Below, piece by piece: positions 26,742 to 35,692 of a DNA stretch of 64,000 nt. This DNA comes from Burkholderia sp. lig30. GTDB lineage: Bacteria; Pseudomonadota; Gammaproteobacteria; Burkholderiales; Burkholderiaceae. The stretch is taken from the NCBI RefSeq assembly GCF_000687455.2, contig NZ_JGVW01000086.1, forward strand, positions 1 through 64,000. The letters run 5' to 3'. Within the stretch, counting starts at the first letter, position 1, and each line of letters starts with the position of its first letter. The notes below the pieces were generated by a model, which saw nothing but the letters and a program-made list of their open reading frames with translations, did no database searches and had not been told where the DNA came from. The position numbers were made by a program, and so were the translations under genes.

Positions 26742-28025
26742 TCATTGCCCCGTGACGGTTTGCCAGATCAGCGCGGCATTCAGCGCGACGATCGCGCCCG
26801 CACACGCCCACGCGCCGGCGAGCGCGATGCCGCGCACCCGCCAGCGGCCCATGATCTCCGGCTGCGACGCGAACCGGATCAACGGAATCATCGCAAGCGG
26901 CAACTGCAGGCTCAGCACCACCTGGCTCGCGACCAGCAACTGGTTCGAGCCGTGTCCGCCGAACAGCATCACCGCGGCCAGCGCCGGGCCGATCGCGAGC
27001 GAGCGGGTCAGCAACGCGCGCTTCCAGCGCGGCAGCGTCAGTTGCAGAAACCCTTCCATCACGGCCTGGCCGGCCAGCGTGCCGGTGACGGTCGCCGACA
27101 GGCCGCACGCGAGCAGCGCCGCGGCGAACAGCAGGCCCGCCCAGCGGCTGCCGACGAGCGGCGCGATCAGCCGGTGGGCGTCGGCGAGCTCGGTCACGTT
27201 GACGAAGCCGCTCGCATGAAACACCGCCGCGGCGACGATCAGCAGCGCGGCGTTGATCACCAGCGCGAACGTCAGTGACGCGAACGTGTCGACGTTGACG
27301 CCGAACAGCGCATGGCGGATCTGCGCGTCGTCGCCGTCGGCCGCGTAGTGGCGCACGAGTGCGGCATGCAGGTAGAGATTGTGCGGCATGATCGTCGCGC
27401 CGAGCATCCCGACGCTGAGCCACAGCACGCCGGCGTCGGTCAGCAGCCCGGCGGGCGGCAGGGTGCCTGCGAGCGCCGCGTGCCAGTCGGGCTGCGCGAG
27501 CGCGACCTCGACGACGAAGCACAGGCCGACGAACGCGATCAGCGCGGCGATCGTCGCTTCGAGCGAGCGCCGGCCGCTGCGCTGGATGGCCAGCAGCGCG
27601 AGCGTGCCGACCGCGGACAGCAGCACGCCGACGACCAGCGACACGCCGATCAGCATCTGCAGCGCGACCGCCGCGCCGATGACCTCGGACACGTCGCAGG
27701 CGACGATCGCGATCTCGGCCGCGATCCACAGCATCAGCGTCGTGCGGCGGCTGTAACGCAGGCGGCAAAGCTGCGCCAGATCGTGCCCGGTGACGACGCC
27801 GATGCGCGCGGCGAGCCACTGCAGCAGCATTGCGATCAGGCTCGCGGCGATCACGACGCCGAGCAGCCGGTAGCCGTAGCGCGCGCCGCCCGCCAGCGCA
27901 GTCGCCCAGTTGCCCGGGTCCATGTAGCCGATCGCGATCAGCACGCCGGCGCCGAGGAACGACAGCCAGCGGCGCCCGGCGGTGTGGCCGGGAGGCGGAA
28001 CGGTGGGAAGCGGACGGGTGTTCAT
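26742..28025 (-). CDS. mntH: Nramp family Mn2+/Fe2+ transporter MntH
   Basis: Proton-coupled divalent metal importer of the inner membrane. About 11 hydrophobic segments; the two metal-binding motifs of Nramp proteins are present, DPGN in helix 1 (Asp about residue 36) and MPHN in helix 6. About 427 residues. The frame also contains an ATG at 28037 four codons upstream; neither start has an obvious ribosome site. Divergent from potF. Confidence 0.93.
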   Translation of the reverse strand: MNTRPLPTVPPPGHTAGRRWLSFLGAGVLIAIGYMDPGNWATALAGGARYGYRLLGVVIAASLIAMLLQWLAARIGVVTGHDLAQLCRLRYSRRTTLMLWIAAEIAIVACDVSEVIGAAVALQMLIGVSLVVGVLLSAVGTLALLAIQRSGRRSLEATIAALIAFVGLCFVVEVALAQPDWHAALAGTLPPAGLLTDAGVLWLSVGMLGATIMPHNLYLHAALVRHYAADGDDAQIRHALFGVNVDTFASLTFALVINAALLIVAAAVFHASGFVNVTELADAHRLIAPLVGSRWAGLLFAAALLACGLSATVTGTLAGQAVMEGFLQLTLPRWKRALLTRSLAIGPALAAVMLFGGHGSNQLLVASQVVLSLQLPLAMIPLIRFASQPEIMGRWRVRGIALAGAWACAGAIVALNAALIWQTVTGQ

Positions 28026-28400
28026 GGGGGGAAGCATAAGCCGAACGCGGCGGTCGCGGGCGCGTGCGCCGCGATGCGGCAGCGCCTGCGCGCGACATCC
28101 GGCGACACGTTCGGCAGTTCATCCGGCGCGGCCGCTGTCGTCGGCCGCCGTTCGTCCATTTTGTGGATGGACAGGCGCCGATAACCCGATAAAATTGCGC
28201 CGAATTCTCCCGTTTCGCGCAGCTTTGCAGGCTTGCCGCAGGAAACTGTTCCGTTTGCGCGACACAGGCATGTTTTTTTTGTGACGCATCGGGAATCAAT
28301 GGTAGCGTTCGGGGTTTTCAAGGGGTGGCGCGGGTCGCACGCGCGGCCATGGCGAGGCAGACGACAATCGGACAGCGTTCCGATCGGACGGGAGGACGGG
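28026..28400. other. Intergenic region between mntH and potF
   Basis: About 375 bp separating divergent genes. It holds a TAAAAT box (28190-28195, plus strand) and a run of eight or nine T around 28271-28280 after GACACAGGCATG. The potF leader would be close to 200 nt if that box is used. I see no gene and no clear Fur or MntR site. Confidence 0.4.
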
Positions 28401-29495
28401 ATGAAAGCAAAGGTGGCGGGCCGGTTCGCGGCACTCGCGCTGTGCGTGGGCGCATCGGCGGCAGCGGCGAAGGATACGCAGCTCAATGTCTACAACTGGT
28501 CGGACTACATTGCGAAGGACACGATCCCGAACTTCGAGAAGCAAACGGGCGTCAAGGTCCGCTATGACAACTACGACAGCGACGACACGCTGCAGGCGAA
28601 GCTCCTGACCGGCAGCTCGGGCTACGACATCGTCGTGCCGACGAGCAACTACGCCGGCAAGCAGATCGCCGCCGGCATCTTCGCGCCGCTCGACAAGTCG
28701 AAGCTGCCGAACCTCAAGTATCTCGATCCGCAGCTGATGGCGCTGGTCGCGGGCGCCGATCCGGGCAACAAGTTCGCGGTGCCCTGGGCGTACGGCACGA
28801 CGGGCCTCGCGTACAACGTGAACAAGGCCCAGCAGATCCTCGGCAAGGTGCCGCTCGACAACTGGGACATCCTGTTCAAGCCGGAGAACCTCGCGAAGCT
28901 GAAGACGTGCGGCGTGTCGGTGCTCGACGCGCCGGACCAGATGTTCGCCGCCGCGCTGCACTACATCGGCAAGGATCCGGCGAGCACGAACCCGGCCGAC
29001 TACCAGGCGGCGATGCAGGTGCTCAAGAAGATCCGTCCGTACATCACGCAATTCAACTCGTCGGGCTACATCAACGATCTCGTCGGCGGCGACATCTGCT
29101 TCGCGTTCGGCTGGTCGGGCGACGTCGTGATCGCGAAGCATCGCGCGATGGAAGCGAAGAAACCGTACAAGGTCGAGTACTACATCCCGAAGGGCGGCGC
29201 GCCGGTCTGGTTCGACGTGATGGCGATCCCGAAGGACGCGAAGGACAAGGACGCCGCGCTGCAGTGGATCAACTACATCGAGGACCCGAAGGTTCACGCG
29301 GCGATCACCAACGCGGTCTATTATCCGAGCGCGAACGCCGAGGCGCGCAAGTACGTGCGGCCCGACGTCGCCAACGACCCGGCGGTCTATCCGCCCGCGG
29401 ACGTCGTGAAGACGCTGTTCCTGCTCAAGCCGCTGCCGCCGGAGATCCAGCGCCTGCAGACGCGTCTGTGGACCGAGCTGAAATCGGGACGTTGA
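28401..29495 (+). CDS. potF: Polyamine ABC transporter substrate-binding protein PotF-like
   Basis: Periplasmic putrescine/spermidine-binding protein. It has a signal peptide (AALALCVGASAAAA) and the PotD/PotF start LNVYNWSDYIAKDTIPNFEKQTG, the SGYDIVVPTSNY segment, and FAFGWSGDVVIAK and VWFDVMAIPKDA in the second lobe; 364 residues. GGGAGGACGGG precedes the ATG. First gene of potF-potG-potH-potI, with a terminator-like hairpin between potF and potG that could give the binding protein a higher dose. Confidence 0.93.
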   Translation: MKAKVAGRFAALALCVGASAAAAKDTQLNVYNWSDYIAKDTIPNFEKQTGVKVRYDNYDSDDTLQAKLLTGSSGYDIVVPTSNYAGKQIAAGIFAPLDKSKLPNLKYLDPQLMALVAGADPGNKFAVPWAYGTTGLAYNVNKAQQILGKVPLDNWDILFKPENLAKLKTCGVSVLDAPDQMFAAALHYIGKDPASTNPADYQAAMQVLKKIRPYITQFNSSGYINDLVGGDICFAFGWSGDVVIAKHRAMEAKKPYKVEYYIPKGGAPVWFDVMAIPKDAKDKDAALQWINYIEDPKVHAAITNAVYYPSANAEARKYVRPDVANDPAVYPPADVVKTLFLLKPLPPEIQRLQTRLWTELKSGR

Positions 29496-29523
29496 CGCGA
29501 TAGCGGTATCGCATGCAGTCATG

Positions 29524-29549
29524 AAGCCCCTGGTGCCCCCGGGGGCTTT
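29524..29549 (+). terminator. Terminator-like attenuator between potF and potG
   Basis: AAGCCCC pairs with GGGGCTT (29524-29530 and 29542-29548) around a GC-rich loop, ending in a short T stretch. Partial termination here would reduce expression of the transporter subunits relative to the binding protein. Confidence 0.5.
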
Positions 29550-29581
29550 GTTCGTCAAACGCAGGAGAGAAGCAGCACATC

Positions 29582-30742
29582 ATGAATAGCCAGTCGAGCG
29601 TGCCGGCAGCAGGCGCGCCGTCCTTCGTTCCCTCGTCCGGCGCCGATTCGCGCGCCGAGAATTTTGTCCAGATCGTCGACGTCGTCAAGAAATTCGGTGA
29701 AACCGAAGCGGTGCGCCAGGTCAACCTGACGGTGCGCAAGGGCGAGCTGTTCGCGCTGCTCGGCAGCTCGGGCTGCGGCAAGTCCACGCTGTTGCGGATG
29801 CTGGCCGGCCTCGAGACCGTCACGTCCGGCAAGATCCTGATCGACGGCGAGGATCTCGCGCAGATGCCGCCGTACAAGCGGCCCGTGAACATGATGTTCC
29901 AGTCGTACGCGCTGTTTCCGCACATGACGGTCGAAGCGAACGTCGCGTTCGGCCTCAAGCAGGAAGGCGTGCCGAAGGCGGAACTGAAGGCGCGCGTCGC
30001 CAGCGCGCTGGAACTCGTGCAGATGGGCAAGTACGCGAAGCGCAAGCCGCACCAGCTGTCGGGCGGCCAGCAGCAGCGCGTCGCGCTCGCGCGCTCGCTC
30101 GTCAAGCGCCCGAAACTGCTGCTGCTCGACGAGCCGATGTCCGCGCTCGACAAGCAGATCCGCCAGCGCACGCAGATCGAACTGGTCAACATCCTGAACC
30201 AGGTCGGCGTCACCTGCATCATGGTCACGCACGACCAGGAAGAGGCGATGACGATGGCGAACCGGCTCGCGGTGATGAGCGAAGGCCAGATCGTCCAGAT
30301 CGGCACGCCGGGCGAAGTCTACGAATATCCGAACAGCCGCTTCTCCGCGGAATTCATCGGCTCGACCAACCTGTTCGACGGCGCGACCGTCGAGGACGAG
30401 CCGGATCACGTCTTCATCGAGTCGCCGGACCTGCCGTGCCGGGTGTACGTGAATCACGGCATCAGCGGCCCGCTCGGGATGCCGGTCAGCGTGTCGGTGC
30501 GCCCCGAGCGGATCGCGCTGACGCGCAAGCCGCCCGAAGGTGCATACAACTGGGGGCGCGGCACGATCAGCAACATCGCGTACATGGGCGGCTATTCGCT
30601 TTATCACGTGAGGCTCGACTCGGGCAAGACGGTGATCGCGAACGTGTCGAGCCTCGCGATTTCCGAGCTGGAAGCGCCGTCGCTCGGCGACGAGATCTAC
30701 GTGCGCTGGAGCGCGTCGGCGGGTGTGGTGCTGACCTCATGA
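29582..30742 (+). CDS. potG: Polyamine ABC transporter ATP-binding protein PotG-like
   Basis: ATPase of the polyamine importer, 386 residues. Walker A GSSGCGKS, Q-loop FQSYALFPHMT, signature LSGGQQQR, Walker B LLLLDEPMSALD and the H-switch VTHDQEEAM, then a C-terminal TOBE-type domain (VSVRPERIAL). The potH start overlaps its stop by 4 nt. The N-terminal ~30 residues before EIVDVVKKFG-like sequence are a non-conserved extension, as in Pseudomonas homologues. Confidence 0.94.
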   Translation: MNSQSSVPAAGAPSFVPSSGADSRAENFVQIVDVVKKFGETEAVRQVNLTVRKGELFALLGSSGCGKSTLLRMLAGLETVTSGKILIDGEDLAQMPPYKRPVNMMFQSYALFPHMTVEANVAFGLKQEGVPKAELKARVASALELVQMGKYAKRKPHQLSGGQQQRVALARSLVKRPKLLLLDEPMSALDKQIRQRTQIELVNILNQVGVTCIMVTHDQEEAMTMANRLAVMSEGQIVQIGTPGEVYEYPNSRFSAEFIGSTNLFDGATVEDEPDHVFIESPDLPCRVYVNHGISGPLGMPVSVSVRPERIALTRKPPEGAYNWGRGTISNIAYMGGYSLYHVRLDSGKTVIANVSSLAISELEAPSLGDEIYVRWSASAGVVLTS

Positions 30743-31668
30743 ACGCGTTCAAGTCCCTGCTCAACTGGCCGGTGAAGCGGTTTCGCCTCACCGGCAGCAC
30801 GGCCGTCGTGGCCGGGCCGTTCACGTGGCTGGTGCTGTTTTTCCTGGTGCCGTTCGTGCTGGTCGTCAAGATCAGCTTCGCGCAGCTCGAGCTCGGCATT
30901 CCGCCGTATTCGGAGCTGGCGTCGTACGCCGACGGCGTCGTCCACATCTCGCTGAATCTCGCACACTACGCGTTCCTGTTCACCGACAGCCTGTATTTCG
31001 CGACCTACGTGAACTCGGTGTTCGTCGCGGCGGTCACGACGCTGCTGTGCCTGTTGATCGGCTATCCGATGGCGTACTACATCGCGCGCTCGAACCCCGG
31101 CACCCGCAACATCCTGATGATGGCGGTGATGCTGCCGTTCTGGACGTCGTTCCTGATCCGCGTGTACGCGTGGATCGGCATCCTGAAGAACAACGGCCTG
31201 CTGAACAACTTCCTGATGTGGGTTGGCCTGATCCACACGCCGATCGAGCTGTACCGGACGAACTACGCGGTCTACATCGGCATGGTGTATTCGTACCTGC
31301 CGTTCCTCGTGATGCCGCTTTACGCGCACCTCGTGAAAATGGACCTGCGCCTGCTCGAAGCGGCGTACGACCTCGGGGCCCGGCCGTGGAAGGCGTTCGT
31401 GCAGATCACGCTGCCATTGTCGAAGAACGGCATCGTCGCGGGCTGCCTGCTGGTGTTCATCCCGGCGGTCGGCGAGTACGTGATTCCGGAACTGCTCGGC
31501 GGCGCGAACACGCTGATGATCGGCCGCGTGATGTGGAACGAGTTCTTCAACAATGCCGACTGGCCGATGGCGTCCGCCGTCACCTGCGCGATGGTGCTGC
31601 TGCTGCTCGTGCCGATGGCGATGTTCCAGCGCTTCCAGGCGAAGGAACTGGAGGGCCGCCGCCAATGA
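30739..31668 (+). CDS. potH: Polyamine ABC transporter permease PotH-like
   Basis: First membrane subunit, 309 residues, with six predicted transmembrane helices and the EAA loop LEAAYDLGARPWKAFVQITLPLS that contacts PotG. ATGA overlap with potG and with potI indicates translational coupling. Typical PotB/PotH segments include MLPFWTSFLIRVYAW and PAVGEYVIPELLGG. Confidence 0.94.
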   Translation: MNAFKSLLNWPVKRFRLTGSTAVVAGPFTWLVLFFLVPFVLVVKISFAQLELGIPPYSELASYADGVVHISLNLAHYAFLFTDSLYFATYVNSVFVAAVTTLLCLLIGYPMAYYIARSNPGTRNILMMAVMLPFWTSFLIRVYAWIGILKNNGLLNNFLMWVGLIHTPIELYRTNYAVYIGMVYSYLPFLVMPLYAHLVKMDLRLLEAAYDLGARPWKAFVQITLPLSKNGIVAGCLLVFIPAVGEYVIPELLGGANTLMIGRVMWNEFFNNADWPMASAVTCAMVLLLLVPMAMFQRFQAKELEGRRQ

Positions 31669-32483
31669 AGCCGAATCGCTTGTTGCAGGTCGCGGCGCTG
31701 ATGGCCGGCTTCGGGTTTCTGTACATCCCGATCCTGAGCCTGATCGTCTACTCGTTCAACGAATCGCAGCTCGTCACCGTCTGGTCGGGCTTCTCGACGC
31801 GCTGGTATGCGGCGCTCGTGCAGGACGACGAGCTGATCGCGGCCGCGTGGCTGTCGCTGAAGATCGCGGTGCTGACCGCGTTCGCGTCGGTGGTGATCGG
31901 CACCTGGGCGGGCTTCGTGCTCGCGCGGATGGGGCGGTTCCGCGGTTTCGCGCTGTACACCGGGATGATCAACGCGCCGCTCGTGATTCCCGAGGTGATC
32001 CAGGGCATTTCGTTGCTGCTGCTGTTCATCGAGCTGGGCAAATGGTTCGGATGGCCGGCGGGGCGGGGGATGTTCACGATCTGGCTTGGCCACGTGATGC
32101 TGTGCATCTCGTACGTCGCGATCATTGTCCAGTCGCGGGTGCGCGAACTGAACCCGTCGCTCGAGGAGGCCGCGCTCGATCTCGGCGCGACGCCGCTCAA
32201 GGTGTTCTTCGCGATCACGCTGCCGCTGATTTCGCAGGCGCTCGTCGCCGGCTGGCTGCTGTCGTTTACGCTGTCGATCGACGATCTGGTGCTGTCCGCG
32301 TTCCTGTCCGGCCCGGGCTCGACGACGCTGCCGCTCGTCGTGTTCTCGCGCGTGCGGCTCGGGTTGAACCCGGAGATGAACGCGCTCGCGACGCTGTTCA
32401 TCTTCGCGGTGACGATCGGGGTGGTGCTTGCGAACGTCGTGATGCTCCGCCAGGAACGGCGCAGGATGGCGGAGGCAGGGTAA
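31665..32483 (+). CDS. potI: Polyamine ABC transporter permease PotI-like
   Basis: Second membrane subunit, 272 residues, six helices, EAA loop LEEAALDLGATPLKVFFAITLP. PotC/PotI hallmark YIPILSLIVYSFNES near the N-terminus and SIDDLVLSAFLSGPGSTTLP. The ATGA overlap with potH ends the operon; a terminator follows. Confidence 0.94.
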   Translation: MKPNRLLQVAALMAGFGFLYIPILSLIVYSFNESQLVTVWSGFSTRWYAALVQDDELIAAAWLSLKIAVLTAFASVVIGTWAGFVLARMGRFRGFALYTGMINAPLVIPEVIQGISLLLLFIELGKWFGWPAGRGMFTIWLGHVMLCISYVAIIVQSRVRELNPSLEEAALDLGATPLKVFFAITLPLISQALVAGWLLSFTLSIDDLVLSAFLSGPGSTTLPLVVFSRVRLGLNPEMNALATLFIFAVTIGVVLANVVMLRQERRRMAEAG

Positions 32484-32511
32484 CGCGCGTTCGATCGAAC
32501 GCAGCTGCGGA

Positions 32512-32554
32512 AACGCCCGGTGTCGACGATGAGTCGGGCCGGGCGTTGTTTTTT
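32512..32554 (+). terminator. Rho-independent terminator of the pot operon
   Basis: AACGCCCGG pairs perfectly with CCGGGCGTT (32512-32520 and 32539-32547), followed by GTTTTTT. Confidence 0.9.
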
Positions 32555-32583
32555 GGGGCAAGGTCAATGCGCATCACGCCCGC

Positions 32584-32630
32584 TTGACGGCCCTGTCCTT
32601 GTATGCGATAAATTATCCTATCGGATAATT
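32584..32630 (+). promoter_or_regulatory. Promoter with overlapping TetR-type operator (site 1), sulfatase operon
   Basis: TTGACG (32584-32589), a 17-bp spacer and GATAAA (32607-32612) form a good sigma-70 promoter. Overlapping the -10 is the inverted repeat AATTATCC-TATC-GGATAATT (32611-32630). The same repeat occurs in the same position at 37546-37565, upstream of the GH3 operon and next to a tetR gene, so it is very probably that repressor's operator. Confidence 0.75.
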
Positions 32631-32711
32631 ATTGTCGTGCGACGCGTCGACACACCGGCCGGTGCGGTGTGTGAAGACGCGTTGCGAATACACGGACAGG
32701 ACGGAGACACC

Positions 32712-34418
32712 ATGAAAGCGATCGTCGTGATGTATGACAGCCTCAACCGGCGCATGCTGCCGCCCTATGGCGCCGACTGGATCAAGGCCCCCAACTTCCA
32801 GCGTCTTGCGATGCGGAGCGCGACGTTCGACAACTGCTACGTCGGCAGCATGGCGTGCATCCCGGCACGCCGGGAGCTGCATACCGGGCGCCATAACTTC
32901 CTGCATCGCAGCTGGGGGCCGCTCGAGCCGTTCGACGATTCGATGCCTGCCATGCTCAGCCGAAACGGCATCTACACCCATCTCGCCAGCGATCACCGGC
33001 ACTATTGGGAAGACGGCGGGGCGACGTACCACACGCGCTACGACAGCTGGGAGTTCTTCCGCGGCCAGGAAGGCGATCCGTGGAAGGGCGAAGTGCAGGA
33101 TCCGCAGCGCCCGTTTCCGATGAAAGGCGCGTCGAAGTTGAAGGCCGCGCTGCAGGACTGGGTCAACCGCCAGTATTTCCCGACCGAAGACCTCCATCCG
33201 CAGACACTGACGTTCGATGCCGGGGAACACTTCATCCGCCAGAACCACGACGCCGGCTCCTGGTTCCTGCAGATCGAAACGTTCGATCCGCACGAACCTT
33301 TCGTGAGCTACCCGCGCTACAAGGCCCTCTATCCGCACGCGTATCGCGGGCCGTATTTCGACTGGCCGTCGTACGGCCCTGTCTGCGACGACGACACCGA
33401 TGACGAAATCCGCCATGTCCGCGCGGAATACGCGGCACTCGTCTCGATGTGCGATCACTCGCTCGGCAGGGTGCTCGACCTGATGGACGAATTCGATCTG
33501 TGGAAGGACACGATGCTGATCGTGTGCACCGACCACGGATTCATGCTCGGCGAACATGGCTGGTGGGCAAAGACGGCGCAGCCGTGGTTCAACGAGCTGG
33601 CGAATACGCCGCTGTTCATCTGGGACCCGCGCAGCGCCAGCGCGGGCGTACGCCGCAACGCGCTGGTGCGGACGATGGACCTGGCGCCGACGATCCTCGA
33701 TTTCTTCGGCATGTCGCCCACGCCGGACATGCAGGGCGTGCCGCTGCGGGACACGATCCGTGACGATGCGCCGGTTCGCACGGCCGCGCTGTTCGGCATG
33801 CATGGCGAACACGTCAACGTCACCGACGGGAGATACGTGTACATGCGCTCGGGACCGGACCCGGACAACAGTGCGCCGATATACGAGTACACGTTGATGC
33901 CGATGCACATGAAGGAGATGTTCGGCGTCGACGAATTGGCGGACATCCGGCTCGCCGAACCGTTCTCCTTCACGAAGGGCGTGCGCACCATGAAGATCCC
34001 GGCCAGGCCATTGGGATACGCGTACCGCGCCGGGACGTTGCTGTTCGATCTCGCGTCGGACCCGGCGCAGGCGCAACCGATCGACGATGCCGAAGTCGAG
34101 CGCCACATGGCCGGCCTGCTTCGCGACCTCATGAAACAAAGCGATGCGCCGCCGGAGCAATACGCGCGCATCGGTCTGCCGGCCGACGGGCCGATCAGCG
34201 ACGATCATCTGCTCGCGCGCGCCCATGCAGGGCGGGCGGAGGCGTTGCGGCGCAATTTCGCCCGGCAGGCAAAGGCCATGCGTGCCGCGGCGGGCGACGC
34301 CGCCACGCCCCGGCAATCCACCCAACCTGACGCAGGCCGGAGACCGCCATGTACGGACCGATCGAGGTGCGAGAATCCCCTGCGGGGGCGAGCGAGGCGC
34401 GGAAGGCCGCCCCGGTAG
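32712..34418 (+). CDS. Sulfatase, Cys-type (formylglycine-dependent)
   Basis: Hydrolyses a sulfate ester. The signature ACIPARREL gives the C-x-P-x-R motif with Cys49, which a formylglycine-generating enzyme oxidises to formylglycine; such an enzyme is encoded two genes downstream. Also visible are the metal-site segments ETFDPHEPF and CTDHGFMLGEHGWWAK. No signal peptide, so cytoplasmic. 568 residues; the last ~20 codons overlap the MFS gene and give a basic Arg-rich tail of doubtful function. ATG at 32712 follows ACGGAGAC. Substrate unknown; the neighbouring glycosidase suggests a sulfated glycoside. Confidence 0.9.
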   Translation: MKAIVVMYDSLNRRMLPPYGADWIKAPNFQRLAMRSATFDNCYVGSMACIPARRELHTGRHNFLHRSWGPLEPFDDSMPAMLSRNGIYTHLASDHRHYWEDGGATYHTRYDSWEFFRGQEGDPWKGEVQDPQRPFPMKGASKLKAALQDWVNRQYFPTEDLHPQTLTFDAGEHFIRQNHDAGSWFLQIETFDPHEPFVSYPRYKALYPHAYRGPYFDWPSYGPVCDDDTDDEIRHVRAEYAALVSMCDHSLGRVLDLMDEFDLWKDTMLIVCTDHGFMLGEHGWWAKTAQPWFNELANTPLFIWDPRSASAGVRRNALVRTMDLAPTILDFFGMSPTPDMQGVPLRDTIRDDAPVRTAALFGMHGEHVNVTDGRYVYMRSGPDPDNSAPIYEYTLMPMHMKEMFGVDELADIRLAEPFSFTKGVRTMKIPARPLGYAYRAGTLLFDLASDPAQAQPIDDAEVERHMAGLLRDLMKQSDAPPEQYARIGLPADGPISDDHLLARAHAGRAEALRRNFARQAKAMRAAAGDAATPRQSTQPDAGRRPPCTDRSRCENPLRGRARRGRPPR

Positions 34419-35692
34419 TGAAGAACCGGTGGCGCCACATGGGTATCCTGACCGCCGCGCAAGCGCTGGACAACAGCGAGTCGAGCGTCCTGCCGACGCT
34501 CTTTCCGGTCATCAAGGCGAGCCTCGCGCTATCGCTGTCCAGCCTTGGCGTGATGCTGGTCTGCAGCAAGATCGCCGCGGCGCTCTTCAGCCCGTTCTGG
34601 CTCTGGCTCGCCCGGCGCTGGAATCGAAAGGGCGTGCTCGTCGTCTGTACCGGAGTCTGGGGGGCGTGGGGGATCGCGGCGGGGTTCTCGCACAACTTCA
34701 CGATGCTGCTCGTCTGCACGTCGATTCTCGCGGTCGGCACCGCCGGAGCGAGCGCGCTCATCACGTCCATTTTCGCGGACCTGTTCGATGACGCGATGCG
34801 CGGCCGGGCGATCGGCTACATGTTCGGCGCCACCGCACTCGTCAGTGCGCTCGTCGGGCCGATGCTGGGCCATCTCGCGGATATCGACGGCGGCTGGCGC
34901 ATCGGATTCTGGCTGCTCGGCGGCGTCAACATGCTCGCCGGCGCGGCCGTGCTCATCTGGTTCCGGGATCCGGGCGTCGGCGCGTCGCAAGCCGTCGTTG
35001 CCAGTCCGGCGACCGGCAAGGCGGCGCCGGCCTGGCGAGACGCACTTGTGTTGTTTCGCATCCCGACGTTCAGCGTCATGCTCGTGTCGAGGCTGCTTGC
35101 CGGTCAATTGCTGGTCATGTCGTTCGGTGTCGTTTACCTGACGCAAGTCTACGGATTTCCGAACCGGACGGCCTCGATCGTCATCGCGCCGACCGGCATC
35201 GGCTACCTGCTGGGCACGATCGGCGGCGCGGTGATTTTCGACCGGATGCACAAGGCGTGGCCTGACTTCGGACGCGTGGCGTTCCTTCAGATCATGCAGA
35301 TCGTCTTCGGCGTGATGGCGTTCCTCGGCACCCAGTTCAACTGGGGAAGCATCTACGTGTTCTGCGGCTTCTTCTTCATGATGGGGTGCGCGTTGGGTGC
35401 GCTTCCGGGCGCCAACCGGCCAATCGTGATGGCGGTCGTTCCGCCCCGCCTGCGAAGCCTGGCGTTCGTGATTCTGATCGCGATCGTCGAATCGCTGTCG
35501 TGGGCGGCATACAATGCCGGCGCGGGCTGGTTCGGCGACCGATACGGCCTGAAGAGCGTGTTCATCGTCGTGGTGGTCGGGCTGGTGCTGGTCAACGGCG
35601 CACTCCTCACGGTGCTGTACCGCACCTATCCGCGCGACGTCGCGCGCATGCAGAACACGTTGACGGAGAACGGACGTGGACAAGTTCGATAA
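34349..35692 (+). CDS. MFS transporter of the sulfatase locus
   Basis: A 447-residue major facilitator with about 12 hydrophobic helices, and the loop pattern FDDAMRGRAIGYMFGATAL and WLARRWNRKG between helices 2 and 3. It overlaps the sulfatase by 70 bp and the FGE gene by 17 bp. The GGAG site before 34349 supports this start; an ATG at 34439 is the alternative. Being between a sulfatase and its activating enzyme, it probably imports the sulfated substrate or exports a product; direction is inference. Confidence 0.83.
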   Translation: MYGPIEVRESPAGASEARKAAPVVKNRWRHMGILTAAQALDNSESSVLPTLFPVIKASLALSLSSLGVMLVCSKIAAALFSPFWLWLARRWNRKGVLVVCTGVWGAWGIAAGFSHNFTMLLVCTSILAVGTAGASALITSIFADLFDDAMRGRAIGYMFGATALVSALVGPMLGHLADIDGGWRIGFWLLGGVNMLAGAAVLIWFRDPGVGASQAVVASPATGKAAPAWRDALVLFRIPTFSVMLVSRLLAGQLLVMSFGVVYLTQVYGFPNRTASIVIAPTGIGYLLGTIGGAVIFDRMHKAWPDFGRVAFLQIMQIVFGVMAFLGTQFNWGSIYVFCGFFFMMGCALGALPGANRPIVMAVVPPRLRSLAFVILIAIVESLSWAAYNAGAGWFGDRYGLKSVFIVVVVGLVLVNGALLTVLYRTYPRDVARMQNTLTENGRGQVR

